DNA from: Lytechinus variegatus
Lineage: Eukaryota > Echinodermata > Echinoidea > Temnopleuroida > Toxopneustidae
Assembly: GCF_018143015.1 (NCBI RefSeq)
Contig: NC_054748.1
Span: forward strand, 16,619,356 to 16,683,355
Reading direction: 5' to 3'
DNA: 64,000 nucleotides
The notes under the pieces were generated by a model, which saw only the letters and a list, made by a program, of their open reading frames with translations, was not told where the DNA came from and made no database searches. This document shows positions 47,506-58,590 of this stretch, piece by piece. The translations under genes were made by a program, and so were the position numbers. Within the stretch, counting starts at the first letter, position 1. Every line of letters begins with the position of its first letter.

Positions 47506-49109
47506 GTGCACAATGCAGCTGAGAATGCCAAAGCGTTCAACCTGGGTATTTTATTAGAACAGATAGTATCAGAATAGATAATGATTTATATTTTTTAGGG
47601 GCTCTCTTTCTTTCCACATTGGGGCAATTTTCAAATTTTTTTGGGGGGGGCTATTTCTTTCATTTTAAGTGCTACTTTGTAGTGGTAACAAGTAATTATG
47701 CAGTGAAAGCAAATATCAATATTCTGCCATCGAACTTTAGAATATTGATTTTCTAAATAAAGTTTGAATATTGTTATGTTTGTGACAGATCTTGGGTCAA
47801 CTCTAGAAATCATGAGGGCAAAATCGCCTGTCACCCTCATTTATTTCCTATGCTGGATATTTTTTATATTATATGATTGAATGGTTTATTTATTTCAATA
47901 TTCACTGAAAATAGCAGCCAAAGACTGAATTACATTCAGTTTACAAATGGTTTATATACAGACATTTTAAAAATATACAAATTGGAACATAGTCAGCATA
48001 TGAAACCCTCAGAGAAAGAATAAAGTACATGTGAAAACATGTTGGAACGAAAGACGGAATGAAAAAGAGGAAGACAGGGAGACAGGAACAAAGTTAAACA
48101 GGTTGGGTATTTAACAAACATGGAAAAAAAACACCATCAGTAATGGTAATTATAATGCAACAAATGGAAAACTGAGGAAGAAACAAATTATATTGGGATA
48201 CGTGTTTTTAAGCCAGTGCAACTAACGTAATTCAGAACAGTTCAACGATGACGAAAATTAACATCTTGAAGTATGAAATTATCCAGGTAGGTATGATTTG
48301 TCATAATGAAATGATTTTTTTTTCCATAACGGAGTATTTGGATTAAAAAAAAGAAGTGCCTGAGTAGTTTAATTAAAAAAGCATATAGAGAACAGAGTTC
48401 TTTAAAATAAGTGTTTGCATTAACCTATGTATATTGGATTGCTCAGAAATATTCCAAGAGTTGGGGAAAATATTCCACCTATCGCAGATGAGTGGAATAT
48501 TGCCCTTAACGAGTGGAATATTTCTGGTATTTCATGAAAAAAAGCCATACAATAGAATTATTATCATCTATCCCACCCCTAGCAATCAAAAAGAGGGAGA
48601 AATTTGATTAAACAAGTCGTATCACTTATAACATAATGGCATCATCACTTCATAAGATCAAATTTGGTCGTTGACATGCGACTTGCAGGTAGTTCATTAA
48701 TTATGACGTCATCAAGCGTAATTGTGCTCTATGCTGTGCACAGCATTGCTTTCCTTGTTGTGAGCATTGTATATTTCACGCATTTGCGCATGTGCACTGT
48801 ACTGTTGAATATGCATGCTCTCATATTCAATAGCCAATTTTGTACAGGAGTCTATGAGATGTTCTTCTGATTTCAGTCATTCTAGGGATACGCTCTGAAA
48901 CTGCACAAGCAGTTGATGCAGACCAAAATGAATGTTTTTAATGCATGGCTTAAACGCTCTTTATGGATGATAATATATTATATTTTGATACAAATACAGA
49001 GATAATGAACAACTCATTCAGCCATCATTCAGCATTACTTTTTTTATCTTTAGATCATATCAACTCCAATAAGAAAACGGGGCATTGCAATTTTAGAAGA
49101 ATAAGACAA
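47506..49109. other. Intergenic stretch
   Basis: AT-rich; no coding signal. GTGGAATATT repeated around 48475-48530 is a short local repeat. Confidence 0.45.
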
Positions 49110-49297
49110 TCATGTGTTCTAGTTGGTCTAGTGTTTCTGACTTTCGGCTTTGAAACTGAGGGTTGTGGGTTCTAGTACTACATGTAGGTATGGCGCAATT
49201 TCCTTCTGCTTAGAAATTCATTGCCCGAATCCCATGGGAACTAGATATGTAAATAAACTAGATAAAGGATGCTTTATCATTGCTTTATTATTATCTT
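49110..49297 (+). repeat. tRNA-headed SINE, plus strand, decayed
   Basis: TTGGTCTAGTGTTTCTGACT (A box) and GGTTGTGGGTTCTAGTA (B-box-like), a body with GGCGCAATTTCCTTCTGC, and a tail GGATGCTTTATCATTGC then TTATTATTATC. Confidence 0.6.
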
Positions 49298-50486
49298 TAA
49301 ATCAGACTAAAACCTATCTGTGTTGTACTTATAATGGCGTGCACCACCTCACTTCATTTCTGATTCTTTGTGCCTGATATGCGCAGTATTAATACAGAGT
49401 GGGGTTTTAGAAATAAGTTATTGCATAAATTTAATGGCTCGTATTCTGATGTCAGCTAGGTTTAATTCAGACCACGGTCTAACTCTTTGCTAAAATTATT
49501 GGAAGCCAAAATTAAAAAAATTCTGTTTATATTGTATATTTCTTATGTTTACTTTGTTTCCTTTTGCTTTCACAATGAGCGCAAATACTTCAGATATCTT
49601 TCCCAGACAATTATGAACAATTTGGGTGTCATATGAGTTAACGAATGGAATGTGTTCCGTTGGGGATGTGTGCCCCAATTGGCTATCCATAGTTAACCCT
49701 ATCTAGGCCCCTCAACAAATTGCGCGATGTTTTGACTGCGTGAAATTGGGAGGCCCCAATCCCCCCGGCCATATGAACTCCCAAAATACCCCGGCCTTGA
49801 TAGGGTTAAACCACAACTTCAAAAGTTCAGAATACGGGCCAATGTATTTTTCTTTTGCTGTTCACTTACTTTCCTTAGAAGAATAAAGTAACTATTAGGA
49901 ATTTATAAATACATGTATGTCACTGCCTTGTAGTACATTGTAGACTTTTCTTTGATAGCACAAATAAAATGCTTGATGGTGTACAATCCGTGAATTAGAC
50001 CATCTGCTTATATATTAAGTGGGTTTGGGGAGCATTAGTATAATCCATTTGCACTCTAATTGAAGGTCCTTGGATCAAAGCCTGGTCTCAACTTGGATTT
50101 TTTCTAAAAGTGTTAAATAAAAAGAGAGAACACTCCTTTTTTTCAAGTAAAAGGGCTTTGCCCTTCATTATCTAAAGAACGAGTGGAAAGACTTCTTTAG
50201 ACCAGATTTGTAGTACCAGTACCATCAGAGAAGAAACGAACACAGGGAAGTGTTTATATCTATTCTCATTTATTCCATATTATGCCTATCATTCCATTTC
50301 CATTGTTGACTGTTTTGTGTTTATGCAGTATTGGTTCTAGGACACTTTCATGTATGTGCTTTGTAAAAACTGATTTGTATTGAACAAGAATGAACAACCA
50401 AAGATTATGAATGTAAATAAGATTTATTTTGATAGATATATAAATATTTGTCAGAGTTACATTAAAATTCTTACAAGTATCTTTTT
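49298..50486. other. Intergenic stretch
   Basis: AT-rich; nothing recognised. Confidence 0.4.
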
Positions 50487-50776
50487 GGGGGCATCATGGT
50501 CTAGTGGTTGTGACTCCCGTCTTTCAATATGAGGGATGTGGGTTCGATTCCAAGCCATGGCATGTTTTCATTCAGCAAAAAATCTGGCATTGTGCTGCAC
50601 TTGACCTGGAGGTGAATGCGTACCCGGTAGGAAGAAATTCCTGGAGTGCTTGATTGCCTATATAGGCTAATGCTGTGGTAATGATAACAGCAATTTGTAT
50701 CTTCAGGCAAAAAGCGATTAACGAATTCAGTTGTTATTATTTGTATTGATATAGCTATTATTATTATAATTATTAT
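50487..50776 (+). repeat. tRNA-headed SINE with (ATT)n tail, plus strand
   Basis: CATCATGGTCTAGTGGTTGTG (A box region) and GTGGGTTCGATTCC (B box), a body with GCACTTGACCTGGAGGTGAA and GTACCCGGTAGGAAGAAATT, and an ATTATT tail to 50776. Confidence 0.75.
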
Positions 50777-51589
50777 TATATATGCATTCTTTCTTGTATG
50801 TGATTTATAAAAAAATGATTTCTATTGAACAATAATAAACAAATAAGAATTATAAATGTAAATAAGAAGATTTATTTTGATAAATATCAGATGATATGAT
50901 TTTCAGATTTATAATAAAAATGAACAGAAAGGTAATAAATAAAATATTGGTGTCTTTCTCTTCTGTGAAGTTCTTTGAACAAAGCTTTGTGTAGAAATGA
51001 AGGTTAGTAAAGGCACGTGTGTGTGAGTTTGTAATGACCTGCTTCTGAGGACATTTCCTCACATTCTACCCAATATAAATGGGGACGTCCTTTACAAAAA
51101 GCCATATCATTCAATCTTGTAAGTCTCATTTTAAAATGTTTTGATACATAGTAAATGTTTTGATACATAGTAAATATTGTTTTAAAAAACGTTCGTTTTG
51201 CCAATTAAGCTCAATTTGTGTGTATGGGGGGGGGGGGGGTGAGAAGAACGTCCCCAGTTAGTGAACTTTGCTCATGTTATGTCGGAAAATGAGCCAGACT
51301 TGTGGATTAAATAACACTTTCCAGGGTACATGTATATGAGACCGAACGCATACGTCCTCACTTTGGTAATTATTATAATTATTGATGAGTCACACATTTC
51401 TAAATTAAATGACTGTGTGTGTGTGCAAATATGCGTGTGTAAAACAGAGAAATAGGTGTGTGGGATGTAGCACAGTGCCCTCCGTTTGGGAGCCACCAAA
51501 ACTATTTTATTGGAATATGTAAACATAGGCAAGGGATGACCTTTTTTTTTGGGGGGGGGGGTTGTAAGTCTTGACCAGAACCGATGACG

Positions 51590-51985
51590 AGAAGACGGGT
51601 TAAAAGACTAAATAACGTGTTGTTGGGACCCGGGCAGACGACTTGTGTCGGACAAAAAGACAAGATGACGGTTTGTTAAACTTGGAAAATCGGATTGTTT
51701 TGGGAAAGATGACGACTTGTAACTCGGCAAGTCGGAATGTTTCAGACAAGTTGACACGATGTTCTAACTTATAAGACCAGATGACGAGTTGTTGAAACTG
51801 GAAGTTGACCTTCTTTTTGTACAAGAAGACAATTAAGATGACGAGTTCCAACAACTTGTCATCTTTTTCCTTGCCCCAAGCAAGTCGTCTTTCCAAGTTT
51901 CAAAAACTCGTCATCTTGTCTTCTCACTATCAAGAAGTTGTCTTACCGAGTACCAACATCATTGTCTCCTTGTCATTTAATCCGT
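51590..51985. repeat. Degenerate GACGACTTGT-type unit array with inverted halves
   Basis: Variants of AGATGACGACTTGT and CAAGTTGACACGATG repeat about every 35-40 bases; the second half carries the complement (AACTCGTCATCTTGTCTTC). Similar in design to 15740-16036. Confidence 0.55.
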
Positions 51986-51999
51986 CTTCCGGGGGCGGC

Positions 52000-52960
52000 A
52001 GGGCGAAAATGAAAGTGTCGGGGGCACATGGAAAAAGGGAACCTAAAATTTTCTTTCGAAAAGGGCACAATCCTAAAAGAAAGAAAAAAAAAGATCTACA
52101 GTGGTGCAATCTGACAACAATTTGAGGGGGCTAGATATGTCGTATCACGTTAGATTTATAGAAGAAATTGCGAGCGAAGCGAGTCTGCAAAATTTTTGAC
52201 ATTTTGATAACGAAAATCCAATTTTGCGATAGATTTTGACATAATATTCAGAAAAATGATATTACATTTCACCATTCTCTCTTTCCCATTCTATCATTTT
52301 CTCTTACTTTGCTTGGTTGTGAATATTTATTTATTTGTTTATGTATTCATGTATTTATTTATTTATTTCTATTTTCTTATTTATTTATTTATCTTTTCAT
52401 TTATCTATCATTATTTTTTACTTATTCATTTATTTATTTATTCATTCATTTATCTATATATATATATATATATATATTTTTTTGGGGGGGAGAGCCCACA
52501 TCTGTACGCTACTGCTTATCTACCCCACTATGACTATTATTCTTACAAGTTTTTTTCCTTCATAATAGTAGGAACATGTACAAATGATAACAATGTTTTC
52601 TCGATTCAAAGGGGCACACGATAAAACCGGCCGTCCTACTCATGTGAAAGGGGCACAGAAATTTTCGTAATGGGCACTTTTCTTGGATAAAAAGGGCACT
52701 TACAAGAAGGAAAGGACCTCTTGCTCACAAATAAAACGGGTCCTTCTCAGGTGAAAGGAGCACAGAAAACTTTCCAGGGGGGCATTTGTTCGTGAAAAAT
52801 TGGCACTGATACGAGAAGAGGCACTTTCTAACACCTAAAACGGGTTCTCCTCGGGTGAAAGGGCACAGTACATTTTCACGAGGGGCATATTTTTCTTGCT
52901 GAAAAAGGAAACCTTTTCAGTGCTTAAAAAAGTGTGGGGAGGCACTGTGACCCCCCCCCC
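52000..52960 (+). repeat. Degenerate tandem repeat with GGGCAC units, split by a (TTTA)n tract
   Basis: Repeated AAAGGGGCACA, AAACGGGTCCTTCTC and AGGTGAAAGG segments at about 60-90-base spacing (52000-52085, 52610-52960). A (TTTA)n plus (TA)n microsatellite fills 52315-52480. Confidence 0.55.
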
Positions 52961-53189
52961 CGATCGCATCCCCTGTTGTCTTCTCATCTTTTTAACTCAT
53001 CTGATTGGCATTCAATCATGTTAATAAGTTTCCGCAAATCAACACAAGTTTAGGAAAACCTGCGTAATAACGGAAATTTATAACCAACAAGGAACGCGAT
53101 TCGAAAACTCCTTTCCAAAAATGACACGTTTCATTATTTCAATTTCACATACCATCGTGTCTTTAACGATAATCTATATGCCCATCCTC

Positions 53190-53720
53190 ATTTCTCATTA
53201 TTTTTCTCTCCCACTTTCCATTTCCCTTTCTGTTTTTAGGTCAATTCTTTCTTCCCCCCTCCCGCCTCGGCTTTCTCTTTCTCTATTATCACCCCATCTC
53301 CCTCCCTATCTTTTCATGCCAAGGCTTTCGTTCTCTCTTGCCCTTTTCACTTTAAACATTTCTCCTTCACCATGTTCACGTTCATCTGATCTCGGTCTTA
53401 GAAATCTGGCCCTCCCTCCTCCTCTTATTGTCTCGTTCCATTCATTTTCTCTATCATTCTGTTTATGCCTTTAATTATGCCTCTTTTTTTCTATCGTTAT
53501 CTGACTGGCACCCCCCTCTCTCTCTCTCTTTCTCTCCCTGCCTCTCTCTATTTCCTAGCTCTTTCGCTCATTCTCCTCTTTCTTTCATAATCAATGTCAT
53601 TATTTACACCTGCCGTCTGGCTTAATTTCTATGTCTATTTTTCTGCATTTCCCCGTCTTCCTGCATCAACCCCTTTCCTTATCACTCTACCGGTTTGCCT
53701 CTTGTTATAACCAACATTAC
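53190..53720 (+). repeat. Pyrimidine-rich low-complexity tract
   Basis: Almost continuous C/T sequence (TCTCTCTCTTTCTCTCCC and similar). Apparent Ser/Leu/Pro frames are artefacts. Confidence 0.75.
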
Positions 53721-53802
53721 ACTGCAGGTATAGATATGGAATCCAATATATTTCAATTAGTTTTTAATAACATTTTACAACAGCTTTTTCTATAAAACAT
53801 CA

Positions 53803-54437
53803 AAGGAAAAGGAAACCTTTGGAACAAGATAGCTTGTGTGAAAACAAGAAAAATCAAAGATACAGATGAACGAAAGTTTGTGAAAAATCGGACAAATAAT
53901 GAGAAAGTTATGAGCATTTGAATAGTGCGATCATGCTATGGAGTTCCTCACATTGGCAATCCGACAAAGATGTGTGATGTCACTTGTGAACATCTCACCC
54001 CATTACTTGAGTATATATTTCACTTAAAATTGGCTCTTTTATCACATCTATCAGTAGATCATGTATTCTTTCTATAGGACATGTAATACAGATTTTTAAA
54101 GATACCTCATTCTTTCTATATGGGAGGGCATGTAATACAGATAATACATCATATGGATAAAGAGTTTGTATCACCATAAAAAAAGCAAAGAGACAATTTG
54201 GGGGCATTTTATAGTCCATCAAAGGGAAAGATGTTCACATGTGACATCAAACATCCTTGTCGCATTGCCAATGGGAGAATCTCCACTGATAGCATTAGTG
54301 ATTGTAATATTCAAATGCTCATAACTTTCTCATTATTTGTCCGATTTTTCTCAAACTTTCTTTGCTCTTATTCTTTGATTCTTTGATTTTTCTGTTTCGA
54401 CACAAGCCTACTCGTTCCAAAGGTTTAATTCCCTTTA
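53803..54437. mobile_element. 635-bp palindromic MITE
   Basis: AGGAAAAGGAAACCTTTGGA and TTCCAAAGGTTTAATTCCCT form the ends. The arms pair throughout (CAAATAATGAGAAAGTTATG and CATAACTTTCTCATTATTTG), with the axis near 54120. Confidence 0.85.
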
Positions 54438-54682
54438 AAAAGCATACATTTGACCCGACAAGTGTACTCCATATGCATTAAAAACACTCGTGACTATAGA
54501 TTTGGCATGAACTCACTCATGAAAAACCTTATAGAACCTTATATGAGAGGTACATGAAATTCCCTTCTAAACGAAAAAAATCGGGTGCAAAAACAATCAA
54601 AAGTTTTTATAGTTGAAAAGGGAGCTGCGAACATGATGCAGAGCTCCTCTGCATATGAGTGGATTTCTTTTACGGTGGGCAA

Positions 54683-55250
54683 ATAATAATGACAACAATG
54701 ATAACAATAATAATAATAACATGCATTTATATTGCGCCATCTATCTAGAAGTAATCTATTCCAAGGCGCATTGTTATCATTACTATTACACCAGCTTTAG
54801 CTCAAGCAGCCTCTCCAAGGCTCAAAGCATTTCAAAGAATCAATCCTGCTATAGCTGGGTAACCATTCACCTCACCTGGGTTGAGTGCAGCGCACAATCT
54901 GAGTAAATTTCTTGCTAAAGGATTAAAGCACGCCATGGCTGGTATTCGAGCGCAAGTCCCTCCACAGCAAAAACTGTGGTGTTAACCGGTGTACATAGAG
55001 GACCACACCAATTGTTTTACACCGGTGTTATAAATTGGTGGTGTTAGTTTTACACCCATAGGTGTTATTACAACACCTTTGGTTGTTATATTTACATTCT
55101 GCGGTGTTATGTTCAATCCCTAGGGTGTAGTTTTAACACCTGAGGGTGCGGTCCTCTATTAACACCAGTGTCAGTCTTAACACCACAGTTTTTACAGTGT
55201 CTGATTGGGAGACGAGAGTCGTAACCAGCTAGACCAAGACACCTCCACTG
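54683..55250 (-). repeat. tRNA-headed SINE, minus strand, interrupted by a hAT-like MITE
   Basis: Minus strand from about 55250: GGTGTCTTGGTCTAGCTGG (A box), then the sequence is broken at 55199-54963 and resumes with GGGACTTGCGCTCGAATACC, GCAAGAAATTTACTCAG and a tail to the ATT repeat at 54683. Confidence 0.75.
54963..55199. mobile_element. hAT-like palindromic MITE inserted in a SINE
   Basis: The ends CACAGCAAAAACTGTGGTGT and ACACCACAGTTTTTACAGTG are complementary. CACTGTAAAAA-type termini are typical of hAT-derived MITEs. Several internal GGTGTTA/TAACACC repeats. The clean SINE junctions define both ends. Confidence 0.75.
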
Positions 55251-55254
55251 CACC

Positions 55255-55431
55255 TGAATCATAGACAACAGAGAGTTTTCGCTCGGCGACATACGGATGA
55301 TTCAAGAACACAGTAAATGTATTGTCATAATGCCCGTCATGACAAAGTACAATAAAGAAGTCTTTGTCTAAAGTTAGTGGATCAGAAAGCTGGGTAGCTG
55401 GCTGGCTCTCTTGTTTTCTTGAATTCTCCAT
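55255..55431 (-). CDS. Unassigned open frame, possible exon
   Basis: Minus-strand ATG at 55431 opens a frame with KDFFIVLCHDGHYDNTFTVF and LNHPYVAERKLSVVYDSG before running into the SINE. A donor-like TCAG|GTGCAG lies near 55252. The sequence looks protein-like but I recognise no family, and its neighbours are all repeats. Confidence 0.2.
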
Positions 55432-55528
55432 ACGTCGGTGAGTAAAAATTCCCTATATGAACGAATTAAACGATTCTTCAATCGTGATTCGACTCGCTTG
55501 GCTGCCTGTAGTCGAGATTTTTTTGCAG

Positions 55529-56251
55529 TTACTACCTCACGGAGCCGCTATCTCGTCATCGCACCAATTCCTTTAAAAAATGAAGTCAAATCACATGTAA
55601 GGACATGATGGAGGAGCTGAGAGGCTTTTGTCGAACGTTGATGGTGAACCGGGAACAGCAGTGTTGTCTTGACGATACGTCCAACGACATATTTGCAATT
55701 CGTCCGGTGCAAATCTTCGGATGATCTGCTACAGGTATCCCGGTCCACCAACATTCGACAAAAGCCTCTCAGATCTCCATTGTGATTTGACTTGCATTTA
55801 GCTACCTCGCATAATTAATGCCATAGTCACATTTGCTCTACGGCGGCCGTACGGCGAGTCGAAAACAGTCGTTTCAACATTTTTTGTACCAACTACATAA
55901 GGTGGTTTGAACTGAAATTAATAAAACGGCTGTTGCTATGTCGACTCGCCGTACGGCCGCCGGAGATCAAATGTGACCAAGGTATTACTACCTCACGGAG
56001 TCGCTATCTCGTCATCGCACCAATTCCTTTAAAAATGAAGTCAAATCACATGTATGGACATGATGGAGGAGCTGAGAGGCTTTTGTCGAAAGTTGATGAT
56101 GAACCGGGAACAGCAGTGTTGTCTTAACGATGCGTCCAACGACATATTTGCAACTGTTCGTACGTCCGGTGCAAATCTTCAGATGATCTGCTGTGCAGTC
56201 TAACAACTTTCGACAAAAGCCTCTCACCTCTCCATTGTAATTTGACTTGCA
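55529..56251 (+). repeat. Direct duplication of a palindromic element flanking another MITE
   Basis: Copies 55529-55795 and 55985-56251 share ACTACCTCACGGAG, TCTCGTCATCGCACCAATTC and internal inverted arms GAGAGGCTTTTGTCGAA and TTCGACAAAAGCCTCTC. The 160-base spacer is itself a palindrome (55822-55981). Confidence 0.75.
55822..55981. mobile_element. 160-bp MITE with GC-rich inverted ends
   Basis: GTCACATTTGCTCTACGGCG and GGCCGTACGGCGAGTCGA pair with TCGACTCGCCGTACGGCC and CCGGAGATCAAATGTGAC. Confidence 0.8.
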
Positions 56252-56259
56252 TATTCAAA

Positions 56260-56546
56260 GGGATCAGGCGTTGTAGAGAGCGGGTCCGTAGTAAATGCGA
56301 AAACTGTCTAATCACGGCACATGCTGATGTCGGGTGTCGACTTGATATGTGCTTTCCAACCAGGTTAGTATCGATCAGGAAGTCCGGGTGGACGATATTG
56401 GTTGGGGTCTCCACCGTTACGTCCCCACTCGTTAGCCTCTTGATCAGCTGCGGTATCCTCGGCTCCACGACCGCTGACGTCACCCTGCCATGTTTCCCGG
56501 GCGTCGCTGTGTTATGCATGACAAAAATGAAAAACACTTGCAGCAT
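56260..56546 (-). CDS. Unassigned open frame with GC-rich third positions
   Basis: Minus strand, ATG-opened frame containing [40 protein letters not shown] and [18 protein letters not shown]. The GC-rich codon ends suggest real or former coding, but the plus strand is also open with a hydrophobic frame. No family recognised; it may be an exon, a retrocopy or chance. Confidence 0.25.
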
Positions 56547-56589
56547 ACTTCAACCACTGTACCACAACATACTTTTTATCGTAATTCTC

Positions 56590-56822
56590 GGATGAACTCG
56601 ACATGACAGTTTTTTCTGGTAAACGCCAAGCTGGCTGACAACCAATTACCTAGGAAACATTTAACGGCTAGGTTAATCAGTCATAGTGACTGACGGCATC
56701 CGACATATATATTACTCTCGGGTCTTTTTATCAAAGTGGAGACAATGGCAGAGTGGGGATTCGAAGCAATCTTTCGATTATGAGCCATGCAATGCTGAAA
56801 CCACTGGACCACACGACCCAAC
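56590..56822 (-). repeat. tRNA-headed SINE, minus strand
   Basis: GTGTGGTCCAGTGGTTTCAG (A box) and GCTTCGAATCCCCAC (B box) read on the minus strand; the body contains CAGCTTGGCGTTTACCAG, shared with 10790-10860. Confidence 0.6.
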
Positions 56823-57636
56823 TGTCATTTGATCGTAGGTGGGAAATATACCACATTTTTATCTTTTTTTTCTCTCTGATCATGTCATATATTTTTTTAA
56901 TATTTCATTTTGTAATTGCTGAAATGCATTAGTATTAATTACTAGTATTTTTGAAGTTTGATGTATAAGTTATATAATTATATTGTAATGGATTTATTGT
57001 ATAATTTATAATTATGTTTCAAATAGTTTGTACAAATTGTTTATAGAATCTGATTGTGTATTTTGATTTGAGAGAATATAATAAAACATCCTTAAAAAAT
57101 ACCACTTTACGAACCATATTAGGAAGCATATGGCTGTCGATCAGGGACGGAATTCAAAGGGGGGGGGGGTGGGAATGACTGACATACATTTTGTTCTCTG
57201 TGAGGATTTTTTATTGCTTATAGCCTTAGGGGATGGAGTCAGAAGAATTTTAATAACATCTTTGAGGGGGGGGGGCAATTATGGCGAAAAGGGCAAAAAA
57301 CTGTAATAGACTGTGGGATGGACAAGGAAAATGTCTCTAGTTTTTCATTTCCGTGGGGCGGCAAATACAACCACGGTTCTTGGACATGATAATATGTAAA
57401 ATATTATGAGTGAATACATGCACAATGTTGCCATCGGTAAATTCTGCTCCTGACCTCAAAATTAAAATAATAATATGCAAAATCGTACCATTGACTCGAC
57501 TGGAAATTCCGCCATTCACCCCGTGTGTTAAGGACTTCCGTGAACGCGCGCAAGCGTGCACAATGCATGTAACCTCGTTCGCGTTTTATTTTTTTTTATT
57601 CGCTGTACATGATATACGTAATATACAGAATATACG

Positions 57637-57774
57637 ATGGCGGATAAGATGTCGTCGTCTTCGTCGTGTTTTGACAGCGAAAATGACGATTTATCACTAG
57701 CAAATATATGCTACATGCACGTCTTACCCAAGGAAAGAGGGCCATCAGTAAATTCCTTTCAAGTAAAGAGCTAA
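57637..57774 (+). other. Short open frame in the palindrome arm (mirror copy on the right arm)
   Basis: ATG at 57637 in GATGGCGG context (YY1/Kozak-like) opens a 45-residue frame: a Ser run, then DSENDDLSLANICYMHVLPK and a Ser/Gln/Lys end with TAA at 57772-57774. The right arm repeats it on the minus strand near 59570-59440. No family recognised; possibly a captured first exon. Confidence 0.3.
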
Positions 57775-58319
57775 AACAAATTTAAGCCTTTGCTGCATTT
57801 GTTGATGTAGACTACCTGGGACTTCAGAATAAAAATAGCTATTCGTGCAGCAGAGAAGTTTGCGATTGACTTGCATGCAACCCGGCCCATCCCAGGGAGC
57901 AGTGGCTTAACAGTGCAGGGGGGGCAAGCTATCCCCCTGGCGGAGTTCACCGGGAACTTAAAGGGGAAAAAAGAAAAGGGGGAGAATGAAAGGGGAAAAA
58001 AGAAAAGGGGGAGAATGAAAGGGAAAGGGGAAAAAGAGGAACTGGAAAAGGAAAGAAAGAAGAACAGATAGATTGTCATGAAAAGGTGATTTTATTTTTT
58101 TAAAACAAGCATGCAAAATCATAAACAAAATCTTTTTTACCGTGGCGTACAGACCAAGAAAAAAAAGGAAAAGGAAAGAGAGAAGGGCGAAAAATATGTT
58201 GTACATATCTTCTTTAACATTATGTCAAAATCTAAAATTGTATTTTTGTAGTAAAAATGTCAATTTTTTTGCTCACTCGCATTGTTTTTTTTACCCGATA
58301 CACCATATCGCCCCTCAAA

Positions 58320-58590
58320 ATGTTGCCTCATGACGCCATTGCCTGCCCCCCCCCTTGAGAAGCAAAATACTAAAATTTGTAATGTAAATATGCCATTAAA
58401 ACAAAGGTGTGCCCCCTCTTTTGAAATTGAAGACCCTTTTTTCGTGTACGAAATATACTTCATTTGTGAGTGAAAACCTTTATTTTTATTTGCTTGTCAA
58501 TTGGTTGAAAAACTTTTTTTTTTGGGGGGGGGGCTGGTCGAAACTTTTCTCTGAAAAATTTGCCCCCTTTTGGAAAATCATGGATCTGCC
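58320..58590 (+). repeat. G-capped dispersed repeat, third copy
   Basis: GAGAAGCAAAATACTAAAAT, TGCCATTAAAACAAAGGTG and TTGCTTGTCAATT match the complement of 39895-40425. It lies inside the insertion of the palindrome's left arm. Confidence 0.7.
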
